A DNA stretch of 64,000 nt from Betaproteobacteria bacterium RIFCSPLOWO2_02_FULL_63_19 (GCA_001770415.1 MEQX01000004.1:57305-121304); one strand, 5' to 3'. Positions 29,167-38,309 are shown, numbered from the stretch's first letter. The notes: a model not told the origin generated them from the letters alone. Numbers and translations are program-made.

Positions 29167-29677
29167 AGCCGGTCTCCGACTCCACCAAGATGTCCGGCTG
29201 CCCGGTGGACGAGAACGTCACGGCCCCAGACGCGCCGCCGCGCGCATCAAACTGAAACGATGCCGCGCTGGCAGTAAGCGTCACTCCGGACGGGGCGCAG
29301 ATCTGATTACCGGAACCGCCGCAGCTTCCGTCAGGCGACGGCAAGGCCAGCGGACTCGCAAACGGGCAGACACCGCCGAAAGGGGTGGCCGTACTCTCGG
29401 GAACATTGGCATCGACGGAAAAGCTGACCACGTTTGCGGCAACGCCGACGCACACATAGCGCCGCTGCGCCACCGCCGCCTTGCGAGCGAACTGAAGGCC
29501 CGCCTTCAGCCGGTCATGATAGGCGCGCTCGTCGAACCCGCTCTTGAAATCCATGCGCGATACGACGAATACCGCGAGAATGCCCATGATGATCATCGTC
29601 ATCACCAGTTCCACCAGCGTAAAGCCCCGTGACCTTTGCCCGGTCGCGCCGCCAGGTTGCGCGAAGCGCAAGTTCAT
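29156..29677 (-). CDS. mshC: MSHA minor pilin-like protein MshC
   Basis: A 173-residue GspH/FimT-like minor pilin. The prepilin motif is GFTLVELVMTMIIMGILAVFVV with Glu5. Paired cysteines occur in GGVCPF, DGSCGG and NQICAP. ATG 29677 is chosen because AAGG precedes it by nine bases; the frame is open further upstream into pgeF. It is first in mshCDOPQ. No mshA, mshB or assembly ATPase gene is adjacent, so the rest of the pilus machine must lie elsewhere. Confidence 0.87.
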   Translation of the reverse strand: MNLRFAQPGGATGQRSRGFTLVELVMTMIIMGILAVFVVSRMDFKSGFDERAYHDRLKAGLQFARKAAVAQRRYVCVGVAANVVSFSVDANVPESTATPFGGVCPFASPLALPSPDGSCGGSGNQICAPSGVTLTASAASFQFDARGGASGAVTFSSTGQPDILVESETGYVH

Positions 29678-29772
29678 GCTCGGAACCTTTGGCCGGAAGA
29701 CGAGATTCCGTACCGGCTTGCGCCCGCTTTTGAAGTCCGGCGGTTCGCTTCCAAACTTTCTCCGAGTCACGC

Positions 29773-30516
29773 TTATTCCATCCACACCAGACTTGCCATG
29801 CGTCCCGTCGCGCCGTCGCGACGAAATGAATAAAAGCGTTCCGGATCATTGTATGTGCAAAACGTCCCTCCATAGATTCGCCGGATTCCGAGCCGCTCCA
29901 GGCGTTGTCGCGCCAGCTTGTTCAGATCGGCAAGAAACTTGCCCGGTCCACGCGGAACAAAAGCGCTCGCGGCATCGGCGTCCGCTGTTACGAAGGCCTC
30001 GAACACGTCGGACCCGACCTGATAGGCGCTGGCTCCGATCCCCGGACCGAGATAGGCGGTCAGCGATCCGCAGCCTATTCCCCCCTCACCCAGCACGCAC
30101 ACCACATTTTCGATGACTCCGGCAGCAAGACCGCGCCAGCCGGCGTGGGCGATGCCGACTGCCGAGCCATCGGCGTCCGCGAGTAGCACCGGAACGCAGT
30201 CGGCGGTAAGCACCGCGCACACACGCCCCGAATGCCACGCGACGGCGGCGTCGGCCTCCTGGCCCACCGCCCCCGGTCCGGCCTCGATCACGCGTGAGCC
30301 GTGCACCTGCCGCAGCCACACCGGATCGTCGGGCAGAAATTCCCTGAGTGCGTCGCGGTTCCGCGATACCGCAAGGGCTTCGTCACCAACGTGATCGCCG
30401 AAGTTCCACCCCGCGTATGCGCCTGTGCTCGCCCCTCCGCTTCTTGTGGTGATCAATGCCCGCACCCGCTGCGACACCGGCCAGTCGGGTACTATCCAGC
30501 CTGGAGGAATGTTCAT
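29773..30516 (-). CDS. pgeF: PgeF/YfiH family purine nucleoside phosphorylase-like protein
   Basis: A 247-residue member of the laccase-domain (DUF152) family, shown elsewhere to act as a peptidoglycan editing factor and purine nucleoside phosphorylase. Metal and active-site motifs are present: LRQVHGSRV, LTADCVPVLLAD and IAHAGWRGLAAGV, then YLGPGIGASAYQVG. It overlaps the rluD stop by four bases; the rluD-pgeF pair is widely conserved in Proteobacteria. Confidence 0.94.
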   Translation of the reverse strand: MNIPPGWIVPDWPVSQRVRALITTRSGGASTGAYAGWNFGDHVGDEALAVSRNRDALREFLPDDPVWLRQVHGSRVIEAGPGAVGQEADAAVAWHSGRVCAVLTADCVPVLLADADGSAVGIAHAGWRGLAAGVIENVVCVLGEGGIGCGSLTAYLGPGIGASAYQVGSDVFEAFVTADADAASAFVPRGPGKFLADLNKLARQRLERLGIRRIYGGTFCTYNDPERFYSFRRDGATGRMASLVWME

Positions 30517-31466
30517 CGCAGCGCCGACAAGAGTTCCTGCATGTCAGCAGGCACGGGCGATTCGAACTGCATCGATTTGCGGCTCGTCGGGTGCACGAAC
30601 CCCAGTCGCCATGCATGCAGCGCCTGCCTTGCAAACGAATCGACGAGCGGATTGCCGAGCGGCTTCCGTGGTGACCGATAGACCGGATCTCCGATCAGAG
30701 GATGGCCTATGGACTGCATGTGGACCCGGATCTGGTGCGTGCGGCCCGTGGCAAGGCTGCACTCGAGCAGTGTCACCTGGTCAAACTGCCGCCGCACCCG
30801 GTAATGCGTGATCGCAGACTTGCCGCGGCCACTGACCGCCATGCGCGTACGCGTTCGGGCGTCGCGTCCGATCGGTTCTTCTATCGTACCTGCGCGTAGA
30901 CCGCGGAACGCGCCAAACACGAGTGCGAGATAGTCACGCTTCACGCTGCGAGCCTGCAACTGACGTACCAGATCGGTCTGCGCTTCGAGGCTCCTCGCGA
31001 CGACCAGCAGACCGCTGGTCTGCTTGTCCAACCGATGCACGATCCCGGCCCTCGGTATGCCGGCAAGTTCGGGGGCATGATGCAGCAGCGCGTTTAGCAT
31101 CGTGCCGTTCAAGTTTCCGCTTCCGGGATGCACGACCAGACCGGCAGGCTTGTCGACCACGATAACCGAATCATCCTCGTACAGAACGGGCAGCTCGATA
31201 CTTTCGGCCCGGTGAGCCAGTTCTGCCGGGCCGGGCTGGCGTACAAGTGTCACCTCCTCGCCGCCTCGGATCCGCTGCTTCGGCCTGGCTGCGACGGAGT
31301 CGACTCGGATATATCCATCGCGCAACCACGCCTGCAGCCGGCTGCGCGAATGCTCCGGAAACATGCGCACCAGCGCTTGATCCAGCCGCAGACCGGCCAG
31401 TTCCCCGGGCACCGTACACACCGCTTCGGCGCCATCCGGCGCGCTATAATGCTGTCCGATAACCAC
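30513..31466 (-). CDS. rluD: 23S rRNA pseudouridine synthase RluD
   Basis: RluD makes pseudouridines 1911, 1915 and 1917 in helix 69 of 23S rRNA. The 317-residue protein has an S4 domain (GLRLDQALVRMFPEHSRSRLQAWL) and the catalytic domain with the aspartate in HRLDKQTSGLLVVA, then RKYLA-like KRDYLALVFG and the C-terminal GRTHQIRVHM. The GTG at 31466 gives the family N-terminus, but AAGGGAA abuts it, so the exact start is uncertain. It is divergent from bamD across only 19 bases, as in other Betaproteobacteria. Confidence 0.95.
   Translation of the reverse strand: MVIGQHYSAPDGAEAVCTVPGELAGLRLDQALVRMFPEHSRSRLQAWLRDGYIRVDSVAARPKQRIRGGEEVTLVRQPGPAELAHRAESIELPVLYEDDSVIVVDKPAGLVVHPGSGNLNGTMLNALLHHAPELAGIPRAGIVHRLDKQTSGLLVVARSLEAQTDLVRQLQARSVKRDYLALVFGAFRGLRAGTIEEPIGRDARTRTRMAVSGRGKSAITHYRVRRQFDQVTLLECSLATGRTHQIRVHMQSIGHPLIGDPVYRSPRKPLGNPLVDSFARQALHAWRLGFVHPTSRKSMQFESPVPADMQELLSALR
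31445..31450 (+). promoter_or_regulatory. Likely -10 box of bamD
   Basis: A perfect TATAAT 35 bases before the bamD ATG, inside the 5' end of divergent rluD. No matching -35 was seen at normal spacing. Confidence 0.4.
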
Positions 31467-31485
31467 TTCCCTTGTGTATCCGCAG

Positions 31486-32295
31486 ATGAAACGTCGCCTG
31501 GGCAATCTGGCCGCTTTGGCCGCAATGGTACTGCCGTTGTTTCTATTGTCCGCCTGCGGCCTGTTCCCGGACAAGGGCGACCCCACGAAGGATTGGTCGG
31601 CCAAGCGCCTGTATGACGAAGCGAAGGACGAACTGACCTCGGGCAACTTCGAGCAAGCGATCAAGCACTACGAAACCCTGGAATCGCGCTATCCCTACGG
31701 CGCGTACTCGCAGCAGGCTCAGATCGAGAGCGCCTACGCGTATTACAAGCAGGGCGAATCGGTCTCGGCGGTCGCGGCGATCGATCGCTTTCTGAAGCTG
31801 CACCCGAATCATCCCAACGCCGATTACGCCTATTACTTGAAGGGCCTGGTGCATTTCAACGAGGACCACGGACTGTTCGCGAAACTCTCGGGGCAGGACC
31901 TGACCGAGCGCGACCCGAAAGCCGCCAGGGATTCCTTCGACGCGTTCAAGGAACTGGTGAGGCGCTTCCCGGAGAGCAAATACGTTCCGGACGCCTTGGC
32001 GCGGATGAAATATCTGGTCAATGCGCTTGCATCGAGCGAAGTGCATGTCGCCCAGTGGTATATGAAACTCGGCGCCTATGTTGCGGCGGTCAACCGGGCC
32101 CAGTACGCACTGCAGAATTACCCGGAAGCGCCGGCCACCGAGGAAGCGCTGTTCCTGATGGTCAAAGCCTATGACGCACTGGGCATGACCAAACTGCGCG
32201 ACGACGCCGAGCGCGTGATGCGCAGGAATTTTCCGAAGAGCGCCTATTTCGCAGGGATCGGCGGTGATAAGACGCCGTGGTGGAAATTCTGGTGA
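31486..32295 (+). CDS. bamD: Outer-membrane assembly lipoprotein BamD
   Basis: BamD (ComL/YfiO) is the essential lipoprotein of the BAM complex. The 269-residue protein has a lipoprotein signal ending in LLSAC with the acylated cysteine at 24. TPR-like repeats follow (YDEAKDELTSGNFEQAIKHYETLESRYP, AIDRFLKLHPNHPNADYAYYLKGL, AFKELVRRFPESKYVPDALARM). ATG 31486 is preferred; a GTG at 31474 is in frame. It is divergent from rluD. Confidence 0.96.
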   Translation: MKRRLGNLAALAAMVLPLFLLSACGLFPDKGDPTKDWSAKRLYDEAKDELTSGNFEQAIKHYETLESRYPYGAYSQQAQIESAYAYYKQGESVSAVAAIDRFLKLHPNHPNADYAYYLKGLVHFNEDHGLFAKLSGQDLTERDPKAARDSFDAFKELVRRFPESKYVPDALARMKYLVNALASSEVHVAQWYMKLGAYVAAVNRAQYALQNYPEAPATEEALFLMVKAYDALGMTKLRDDAERVMRRNFPKSAYFAGIGGDKTPWWKFW

Positions 32296-32573
32296 GTGCG
32301 ATTCGAGGCTGAGAAATTCGGTCTTGCGCAGGTCCCGGCATGCTGCCCGCCCGCTATCGGGAACCTGAAACGGCGCCGCGTGTAAAGCACCCCTTTCGTC
32401 GGCGCCCGACGAGATGAAACCGGGCACCGGGAGGAGGATCTGGCCCAACTCAATAGCATCCTGCCGGAAGGACCGGTATGGATCAGAAAGCGGTCGGAAA
32501 TGGTCTATACCCAGCGCGGACGCTTCGGCCAGCAGCGAAAGTACATGGGCGCGAGATTGAGCGTCCACCCCTC
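32296..32573. other. Noncoding stretch between bamD and the insertion sequence
   Basis: No convincing gene was found. A leftward frame stays open here but continues antisense through bamD, which marks it as a shadow. Confidence 0.4.
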
Positions 32574-32593
32574 GGCGATTCTGTTGAAAAACT
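32574..32593 (+). repeat. Left inverted repeat of the IS
   Basis: Twenty bases that match the right end (34170-34189) perfectly in inverted orientation. Confidence 0.85.
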
Positions 32594-32711
32594 CGATGTC
32601 GTGCCCGACAGGATGTTGTCTTGGAAGATTTTGTAGCGTGGAGATCGCCCCTTTGTCGGGGTTCTGCTTGGGCTTAATGCCCAGGTTGTTCGTTAATCGG
32701 TAGATTTTGCC

Positions 32712-34100
32712 TCAGGCGGGCGCGCCTATCCTGTGAATTGGTGGTCCCTGGGCGACCATCTTGGCCAGACGCCGCAGATTTTGTACGGCAGCGGCGAGGG
32801 TAAATTCATCACTGGCGCCGCTCAGTCCGCGTAACCGAAGGCGATCAAGCTTGAGGATGGATTTGAGGTGCGCAAAGAGCATTTCGACCTTCTTACGTTC
32901 GCAGCGCGAACGTTCATATTCCGGGGTCGTGGCAATGTGTCGAGCCACATCGCGGGCAGCTTCATGGATACTGCGGACAATTTTGCGAAACGTGGTATTA
33001 GGGCAGCACTGCACTTTCATTGGGCATGCTGCGCAATCGCGCTGACTGGAACGATAGACAATGGTATCGGCCTTGGTGACGTGGGTGCGCAAATTCTTGA
33101 ACGCACGCCATTCGCGCCGGAGTGCGTTGCCCGCTGGACAGCGGTATTCATCGGCCCCTTCATTCCATTGGAAGTCCTCACGCTGAAAGGTGCCGTCGTT
33201 GCGTTCCGTCTTGTCCATGACTGGCACATGAGGCTCGATGCCCTTCTCCTCAACCATCCAGCCCAGCATCGGCGCAGTTCCATAGGCCGTATCTGCGATG
33301 AGACGTTCGGGCTTGAGATCGAAGCGATCCTCGACACGCTCGACCATCACCTTCGTGGATTCGATCTCAGCCGTGCGGTGAGCCGGCGTGGCCTCGACAT
33401 CGAGAATTACCCCATGAGTGGTATCGATTAAATAGTTGGTCGAATAGGCGAAGAAGGCGACTCCTCCTTTGGCAGCTGTCCAACGTGCGTGCGGGTCGCT
33501 GAGCGAGACCTTGCGCGACGGTGTCGCGCCAAGATCACCAGCATCGAGGGCCGCCAGATACTCGCGCATCGCACGCGTGTTGATTTCGGGACTGTCCCAA
33601 TCGCAATGTTCACCTGGCGCGACGCTGTGCTGGTGGCTTGCGTTGGCCGCCACCAGACTGGCGTCCACCGCAAAACCTTCTCCCTTTACCAAGCCCGCGG
33701 CCATGCAGCGACGGACGACCTCGTCAAACAGCCATCGAAACACGCCACTCTCACGAAATCGTCCATGCCGATTCTTGGAGAAGGTGGAATGGTCCGGCAC
33801 GGCATCCTCTAGGCCAAGACGACAGAACCAGCGATAAGCAAGGTTCAGATGCACTTCCTCGCACAGGCGGCGTTCCGAGCGAATGCCGTAGCTGTAGCCG
33901 ATGATCAGCATCCGGATCATCAACTCCGGATCAATCGAGGGCCGGCCCGTGTGGCTGTAATACTCGGTCAAGTGCTGATGCAGCTCGCTTAGATCGAGGC
34001 ATTGGTCGATCCTGCGCAGGAGATGCTCCGCTGGAACGTGATCATCGAGATTGAACGAATAAAACAATCGATCCTGTCCGCTTACCTGCCGTCCCATCAT
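32712..34100 (-). CDS. IS1182-family DDE transposase
   Basis: A 462-residue transposase of the IS1182 type. The N-terminal block FYSFNLDDHVPAEHLLRRID and DPELMIRMLIIGYSYGIRSERRLCEEV match the family's DUF772 domain. The DDE aspartates are in FAVDASLVAANAS and LIADTAYGTAPM, and the glutamate in RKKVEMLFAHLKSILKLDR. A cysteine cluster (CAACPMKVQCCP) between them is typical. ATG 34100 has GGAG nine bases upstream; a TTG at 34118 is in frame. The gene is full length, so the element may still be active. Confidence 0.93.
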   Translation of the reverse strand: MMGRQVSGQDRLFYSFNLDDHVPAEHLLRRIDQCLDLSELHQHLTEYYSHTGRPSIDPELMIRMLIIGYSYGIRSERRLCEEVHLNLAYRWFCRLGLEDAVPDHSTFSKNRHGRFRESGVFRWLFDEVVRRCMAAGLVKGEGFAVDASLVAANASHQHSVAPGEHCDWDSPEINTRAMREYLAALDAGDLGATPSRKVSLSDPHARWTAAKGGVAFFAYSTNYLIDTTHGVILDVEATPAHRTAEIESTKVMVERVEDRFDLKPERLIADTAYGTAPMLGWMVEEKGIEPHVPVMDKTERNDGTFQREDFQWNEGADEYRCPAGNALRREWRAFKNLRTHVTKADTIVYRSSQRDCAACPMKVQCCPNTTFRKIVRSIHEAARDVARHIATTPEYERSRCERKKVEMLFAHLKSILKLDRLRLRGLSGASDEFTLAAAVQNLRRLAKMVAQGPPIHRIGAPA

Positions 34101-34169
34101 CTTGAAGCGCTCCACCAATGCACTGCAAGATCAGACACTTCGCAGAATCAAAAATTCGATAATCAAAAA

Positions 34170-34189
34170 AGTTTTTCAACAGAATCGCC
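34170..34189 (-). repeat. Right inverted repeat of the IS
   Basis: Exact inverted copy of the left repeat; it lies upstream of the transposase start. Confidence 0.85.
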
Positions 34190-34191
34190 AC

Positions 34192-34217
34192 GGTGGCGAT
34201 TCTCAAGGATCGCCACC
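34192..34217. repeat. Hairpin abutting the IS right end
   Basis: GGTGGCGAT and ATCGCCACC pair over 9 bp around an 8-base loop. It begins two bases outside the element, and 34181-34203 (overlapping the IS end) is itself a perfect 11+11 palindrome. IS1182 relatives often choose palindromic targets, so this is probably the insertion target. Confidence 0.6.
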
Positions 34218-34229
34218 CCGAAGCGCGTC

Positions 34230-34373
34230 TGCCTGGGCAATATTCTTGGCCCTTCCATCGGCGGCTTGATCGCCCACGCGGCGGAACTCGGCGGCGTGTT
34301 CGTCGTGGGTTCGCTGGGATCGACGCTGTTATTCTTCGTGGTGATTTCGCTCGCGCGAAGGCTGAAGGAATGA
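34230..34373 (+). pseudogene. C-terminal remnant of a membrane protein next to the IS
   Basis: A 47-codon open stretch ends in a stop at 34371-34373 and is markedly hydrophobic: ILGPSIGGLIAHA, then FVVGSLGSTLLFFVVISLA and a basic RRLKE end. It looks like the last two membrane helices of a transporter; the GPxxGG motif recalls MFS proteins. There is no start region; the IS lies immediately upstream. No matching N-terminal part was recognised on the left side of the IS. The family call is weak. Confidence 0.35.
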
Positions 34374-34501
34374 AGATTAGGGTCCGAACGGGAAACGCGA
34401 GCGCTGACACCCGACATGATGGTGATTAGCGAGCTTGGAGGTCGCTGCCGGATCAAGCCCTGATTGGCTTCCCGCTCCACGCGGCAGCCAAACCTCGTAT
34501 G

Positions 34502-36466
34502 TCAGCGCCTGACCCGGAAGAACGCTAGTACGTCCTCAAGCTCACGCGTCAGCCGCATAGGCGGCAGACTGGGAATGATGCGCCGCCCGTAGGCCTTGGA
34601 AAACAGGCGTCGGTCGCAGATCATCAGAACACCGCGGTCGTCCTCATCGCGGATGAGTCTTCCGGCCCCCTGCTTGAGCGCGATCACCGCCTGGGGAAGC
34701 TGGTACACCATGAACGGATTTCGGCCGCTCTTGTCGATCTGCTCGAGACGCGCCTGCAAGACGGGATCATCGGGCGGCGCAAACGGCAGCTTGTCGATCA
34801 CCACCAGCGATAGCGCTTCACCGCGAACGTCCACCCCTTCCCAGAAGCTCGCCGAGGCAACAAGGACGGCATTGCCAAGCCGGCGAAAGCGGGCAAGAAT
34901 TTCCGAGCGCGAACCCTCGCCCTGCTGGAGCAGCGGATAGGTCAATTGATCGCGCGCAAACGCTTCGCGCAGAAGTTCATAGGCCAAACGCATTCCGCGC
35001 AGTGTGGTGAACAACAGGAACGCACCTCCGCCGCCCGCGCGAATTACGGGCAGGGCACGCTCGACGACGGCGCGCGTATGCTCGGGACTGTTTGGCTCGG
35101 CGAGATCTCGCGGAACGTACAACAGCGCCTGCCGCGCATAATCGAACGGGCTGTCCCAGCAACGCGTGCGCGCCTCAGCGAGTCCCAGTTCGCCGCAGTA
35201 GAGTGAGAAATCGCCGCTCACCGCCAGTGTGGCCGAGGTAAAGATCCACGCCCGCGGTCGTCCGTCCAGCTCCTTTCGGAAGACCTCCGCGACCGAGAGC
35301 GGCGTTGCATGCAACTGCAACGCATGACTGTAGACCTCGGCCCAGCGTACGAGTTCGCCGCCGTTCTTTGCGCTGCGCTCCATGCCTTCCTCGCGCCAGC
35401 GTGACAGGCGCGCGCCCAGGTCATCCGCGCGCCAGGCCAGCCGCTCAAGTTCCTCGCTCCGCTCGGCGAGGGCTTCGAGCGCAAGCTTGGACTCGGCAAG
35501 GCAGCTGCCGATCGACGTCAACGCCGACTGAAAATCGGCGCGGGAACGCAGCGCCCGTGCGGCGATGCGCGCGTTGCTCTCGCTCACGCAAAGCCGCAGG
35601 TCGCGGGCTGCTCGCTCCAGCCGTGGCGCCAGCGCGGACAGCGCCGGAACATCGCGCGCCGTGGTGGCGGCCTCGATCTGCATGTCGCGCGCGAGTTCGA
35701 TCAACTGCCCTGTCGAGAGGCTCTCACCGAAGAACAGCGTGGCTGTCTGCGGCAACTGATGGGCTTCGTCGAAGACCACCGTGTTGCATGCCGGCAGCAG
35801 TTCGGCCATGCCCTCATCCTTCAGCACCAGGTCAGCCAGAAACAGGTGATGATTGACCACCACAACGTCAGCGGTGAGCGCCTCGCGCCGGGCAGCCATT
35901 ACGAAGCACTCGTCGTATCTCGAACACTTGGAACCGAGGCAGTTTTCGCGCGTCGAGGTCGCATACGCCCAGGCCGGGGCATCCTCGGGAACATCCGCGA
36001 GTTCGCTTCTGTCGCCGCGCGCGCTGGAGCGCGCAAAGTGCTTGATGCGCTGAAGGTGCACGGCATCGTCGCGCGAGCCGAGACGCGCTTCTCCGAGGTT
36101 GCGTTCCAGGTGATGATGACAGACGTAGTTCGCCCGGCCCTTGAGCAAGGCTGTCGTCAGAGAGATCTTTAGCGCTTCGCGCACCAGCGGCAGGTCGCGC
36201 TGGAAAAGCTGGTCCTGCAGCGTCTTGGTCCCGGAGGAAATAATGATCTTGCCGCCCGACAAGAGCGCCGGGATCAAGTACGCGAAGGTCTTGCCCGTCC
36301 CGGTGCCCGCCTCGCAGACGAGCGTCGCGCAATCGCGGATGGCACGGGCGACCTCCCCCGCCATTTCAATCTGCTGCGTGCGAACGCGATAACCGTGGAT
36401 ATGTCTGGCCAGAGCACCCGCCGGGCCGAACACGTCGGCGAACTCCGGGTCGGGTCGCGTGCTCAC
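34502..36466 (-). CDS. DinG/YoaA-type Fe-S DNA helicase
   Basis: An XPD-like superfamily 2 helicase of 654 residues, probably YoaA (636 residues in E. coli) rather than DinG. Walker A is EAGTGTGKTFAYL, the DEAH box VVFDEAHQLP, and later motifs include SATLAVSG, ASASFWEGVDV and QGAGRLIRDEDDRG. Four cysteines that should hold a [4Fe-4S] cluster are in YVCHHH and ENCLGSKCSRYDEC. GTG 36466 fits the family N-terminus (about 13 residues before GALARHIHGY); ATG 36493 is an alternative. YoaA acts in repair of blocked replication forks; the role here is inferred from the family. Confidence 0.9.
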   Translation of the reverse strand: MSTRPDPEFADVFGPAGALARHIHGYRVRTQQIEMAGEVARAIRDCATLVCEAGTGTGKTFAYLIPALLSGGKIIISSGTKTLQDQLFQRDLPLVREALKISLTTALLKGRANYVCHHHLERNLGEARLGSRDDAVHLQRIKHFARSSARGDRSELADVPEDAPAWAYATSTRENCLGSKCSRYDECFVMAARREALTADVVVVNHHLFLADLVLKDEGMAELLPACNTVVFDEAHQLPQTATLFFGESLSTGQLIELARDMQIEAATTARDVPALSALAPRLERAARDLRLCVSESNARIAARALRSRADFQSALTSIGSCLAESKLALEALAERSEELERLAWRADDLGARLSRWREEGMERSAKNGGELVRWAEVYSHALQLHATPLSVAEVFRKELDGRPRAWIFTSATLAVSGDFSLYCGELGLAEARTRCWDSPFDYARQALLYVPRDLAEPNSPEHTRAVVERALPVIRAGGGGAFLLFTTLRGMRLAYELLREAFARDQLTYPLLQQGEGSRSEILARFRRLGNAVLVASASFWEGVDVRGEALSLVVIDKLPFAPPDDPVLQARLEQIDKSGRNPFMVYQLPQAVIALKQGAGRLIRDEDDRGVLMICDRRLFSKAYGRRIIPSLPPMRLTRELEDVLAFFRVRR

Positions 36467-36731
36467 CCTTGTGACCCCGCGTCGCTGCTGCATGGCGTAT
36501 TCAACCGCTTCGACCTTCACGCAGATCCGCCGAACATCGGCAGCAGACCGGCGAAGACGCCAGTCCAGTTCATCGCTCGCGTACACGGCATCGACGTCTT
36601 CCCAATCCCGTTTGAAATCCGGCACCTGGACCGAATAACGGGTCTCGCCCCGATCGGTCGACGGCAACAAACCCCTCCCCCCGTCGCCCTGTCTCCTTTA
36701 CTTTTGCCGAGCATTCTTCTAAATTACTTGA

Positions 36732-37286
36732 ATGTCATATCGTAATCAATTGTTTTTCATAATTTTCGTGCTTTGCTTCGTCGCTGGGTGCGGAACCCTG
36801 CCGTCCGGGCGCGACACCGACAGGGTCGGTGGGCGAGCGCCCGCAAACGCCGCCGGGGCCTTCGCTGGGCAGGACTCCCGCTCGGGAACCTCGCGCGAAA
36901 CCGAAATGTTGATCCGGGCGCTCGCCACCGCGGGAACGAGCTACCGATACGGGGGCAAATCCTACGAGAATGGCTTCGACTGCAGCGGACTCGTCGCGTT
37001 CGTCTACCGCGAGGCCTATGGGCTGGTATTACCGCATGACTCCCGCGCGCAGAGCGAGATGGGCGTGCGCATCGATCCGTCCGAATTGCGGCCAGGGGAC
37101 CTCGTGTTCTTCAACACACTGAAACAGCCGTACTCGCACGTCGGTATCTATCTCGGCGATGACCGCTTCATTCATGCGCCAAAAACCGGCGCCGTCGTGC
37201 GCACCGAAAGACTGGGCTCTCCGTACTGGGCGACACGGTTCGACGGTGCACGGAGACTCCCTCCACGAGCCAGGTTCGCAAACTAG
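36732..37286 (+). CDS. NlpC/P60 family lipoprotein (cell-wall endopeptidase)
   Basis: A 184-residue outer-membrane or periplasmic lipoprotein that probably cleaves peptidoglycan peptide cross-links. The signal ends in FVAGC with the acylated cysteine at 20. The NlpC/P60 domain has the catalytic C84 in GFDCSGL, H136 in YSHVGIY and H148 in FIHAP. The 5' end is unusually A+T rich. It is divergent from the helicase gene, with 265 bases between them. Confidence 0.92.
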   Translation: MSYRNQLFFIIFVLCFVAGCGTLPSGRDTDRVGGRAPANAAGAFAGQDSRSGTSRETEMLIRALATAGTSYRYGGKSYENGFDCSGLVAFVYREAYGLVLPHDSRAQSEMGVRIDPSELRPGDLVFFNTLKQPYSHVGIYLGDDRFIHAPKTGAVVRTERLGSPYWATRFDGARRLPPRARFAN

Positions 37287-37337
37287 CCGGCGCTGTTGAA
37301 ACAGCCCGGTGTATCACGCAGCGGCGCGGCGGTAGTT

Positions 37338-38291
37338 TCAGCCGGTCTGCAGGTCGAATATGACCGGTATATCGACCTCGAATTCGCGCCCACGCAGCGC
37401 GGCGGGAATACGTGTCAGCGGCTTGGCCTTCTTGACCATGCCCAGCGCCTGTTTGTCGAGAATTTCATAACCGCTGGAGGACTCGATCGAGGCGCTCCTC
37501 GTCCTGCCGTTCGCGCCGATCACGAGCCGTATCACGACCTTCCCCTGCCAGCCCTTGTCCATCGCCTGCCTCGGATAGCGCTTGTAACGCCTCGCGCTCT
37601 CGATCAATGCAAGCCGGTAACGATCAAGCGTGCCGGTGTCGACATCAGTCCCCGACCGTGTCGTCCCGGTGCCGACAATCGGGGCAGCAGGCTGTGCTGG
37701 CGCCGATACGCCGGCCTCCGAGGGTGCGCCTGACGATGCCGCCGCGGACCGAGCCGGCCGCGCCGGGGGAACGGCCGTCGTTGCCGGCATATCAGCCGCG
37801 CGCGGCAATTCGGGCGCGGGCCGGGGCTCCGAGGCCAGCGGGCGCGCTGGCGCATCGGTCTCTGACGGAGCGGGTTCAGGCCTCGGCCGGACCGTTTGCG
37901 GCGGAGGCCGAATCGGCTCCGGTTTAGACCGAACCGGCTCGCGCCTCGGACGGATCAACCGAGGTTTCGGGCCGGCAGGTTCAGCTTTCGGCACGCTGGG
38001 TTCGGGTTCTTGCCCGATCGGCTCGGGTTTCGGCGGGATGGGTTGCGGCGGAACCGGCTCGACGCGGGTCGCCGCGTCACGCGCCGCTTGAGGCGGCTTT
38101 TCTGCCGTGATTCGAGGCGCGAACGTTGCCGTGAGTATGCGCGTTGCAGCAGGCGCCGGCGCACCGGGTCGCATATCCGGCAGCAGCAGCGCCAGCGCGT
38201 GAAGTGCCAGCGAAGCAATTACGCATAGCACGAGCGCCCGATTCTGCACCGGAGGAGAAAAGATGGCCGCTGAGTTCGCCGGGGCTGGCAT
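37338..38291 (-). CDS. TonB-like energy transducer
   Basis: A 317-residue protein with one N-terminal membrane helix (about 18-40), a long proline-rich spacer (about 60-180) rich in KPEP/RPRPEP-type repeats, and a C-terminal TonB domain (from about 225) with YPRQAMDKGWQGKVVIRLVI and SSGYEILDKQAL. It would span the periplasm to energise an outer-membrane receptor. No exbB/exbD or receptor gene is adjacent. It lies 18 bases after the Mesh1-type gene on the same strand. Confidence 0.85.
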   Translation of the reverse strand: MPAPANSAAIFSPPVQNRALVLCVIASLALHALALLLPDMRPGAPAPAATRILTATFAPRITAEKPPQAARDAATRVEPVPPQPIPPKPEPIGQEPEPSVPKAEPAGPKPRLIRPRREPVRSKPEPIRPPPQTVRPRPEPAPSETDAPARPLASEPRPAPELPRAADMPATTAVPPARPARSAAASSGAPSEAGVSAPAQPAAPIVGTGTTRSGTDVDTGTLDRYRLALIESARRYKRYPRQAMDKGWQGKVVIRLVIGANGRTRSASIESSSGYEILDKQALGMVKKAKPLTRIPAALRGREFEVDIPVIFDLQTG

Positions 38292-38309
38292 GTGTTCGAA
38301 TACCGGGGG

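Larger units (their letters stand above)
32574..34189. mobile_element. IS1182-family insertion sequence
   Basis: A 1616-base element bounded by perfect 20-bp inverted repeats and holding one transposase gene. The left end is GGCGATTCTGTTGAAAAACT (32574-32593); the right end is its exact complement (34170-34189). GGCGATTCT also recurs just outside the right end at 34195-34203, so the outermost 7-9 bases could instead be target sequence, with the true repeat being the CTGTTGAAAAACT part. The element looks intact: full-length transposase and both ends present. Confidence 0.85.

Noticed and set aside
31543-32568. Leftward open frame spanning bamD and the gap before the IS
   Set aside because: Most of it is antisense to bamD; the part outside bamD shows no family motif.
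34193-34429. Rightward 78-codon open frame right of the IS
   Set aside because: Arg/Gly-rich out-of-frame reading of the hydrophobic remnant; the other frame is more protein-like.
36467-36670. N-terminal extension of the helicase frame
   Set aside because: The frame is open, but YoaA-type proteins begin near the GTG at 36466 and no ribosome site supports an earlier start.
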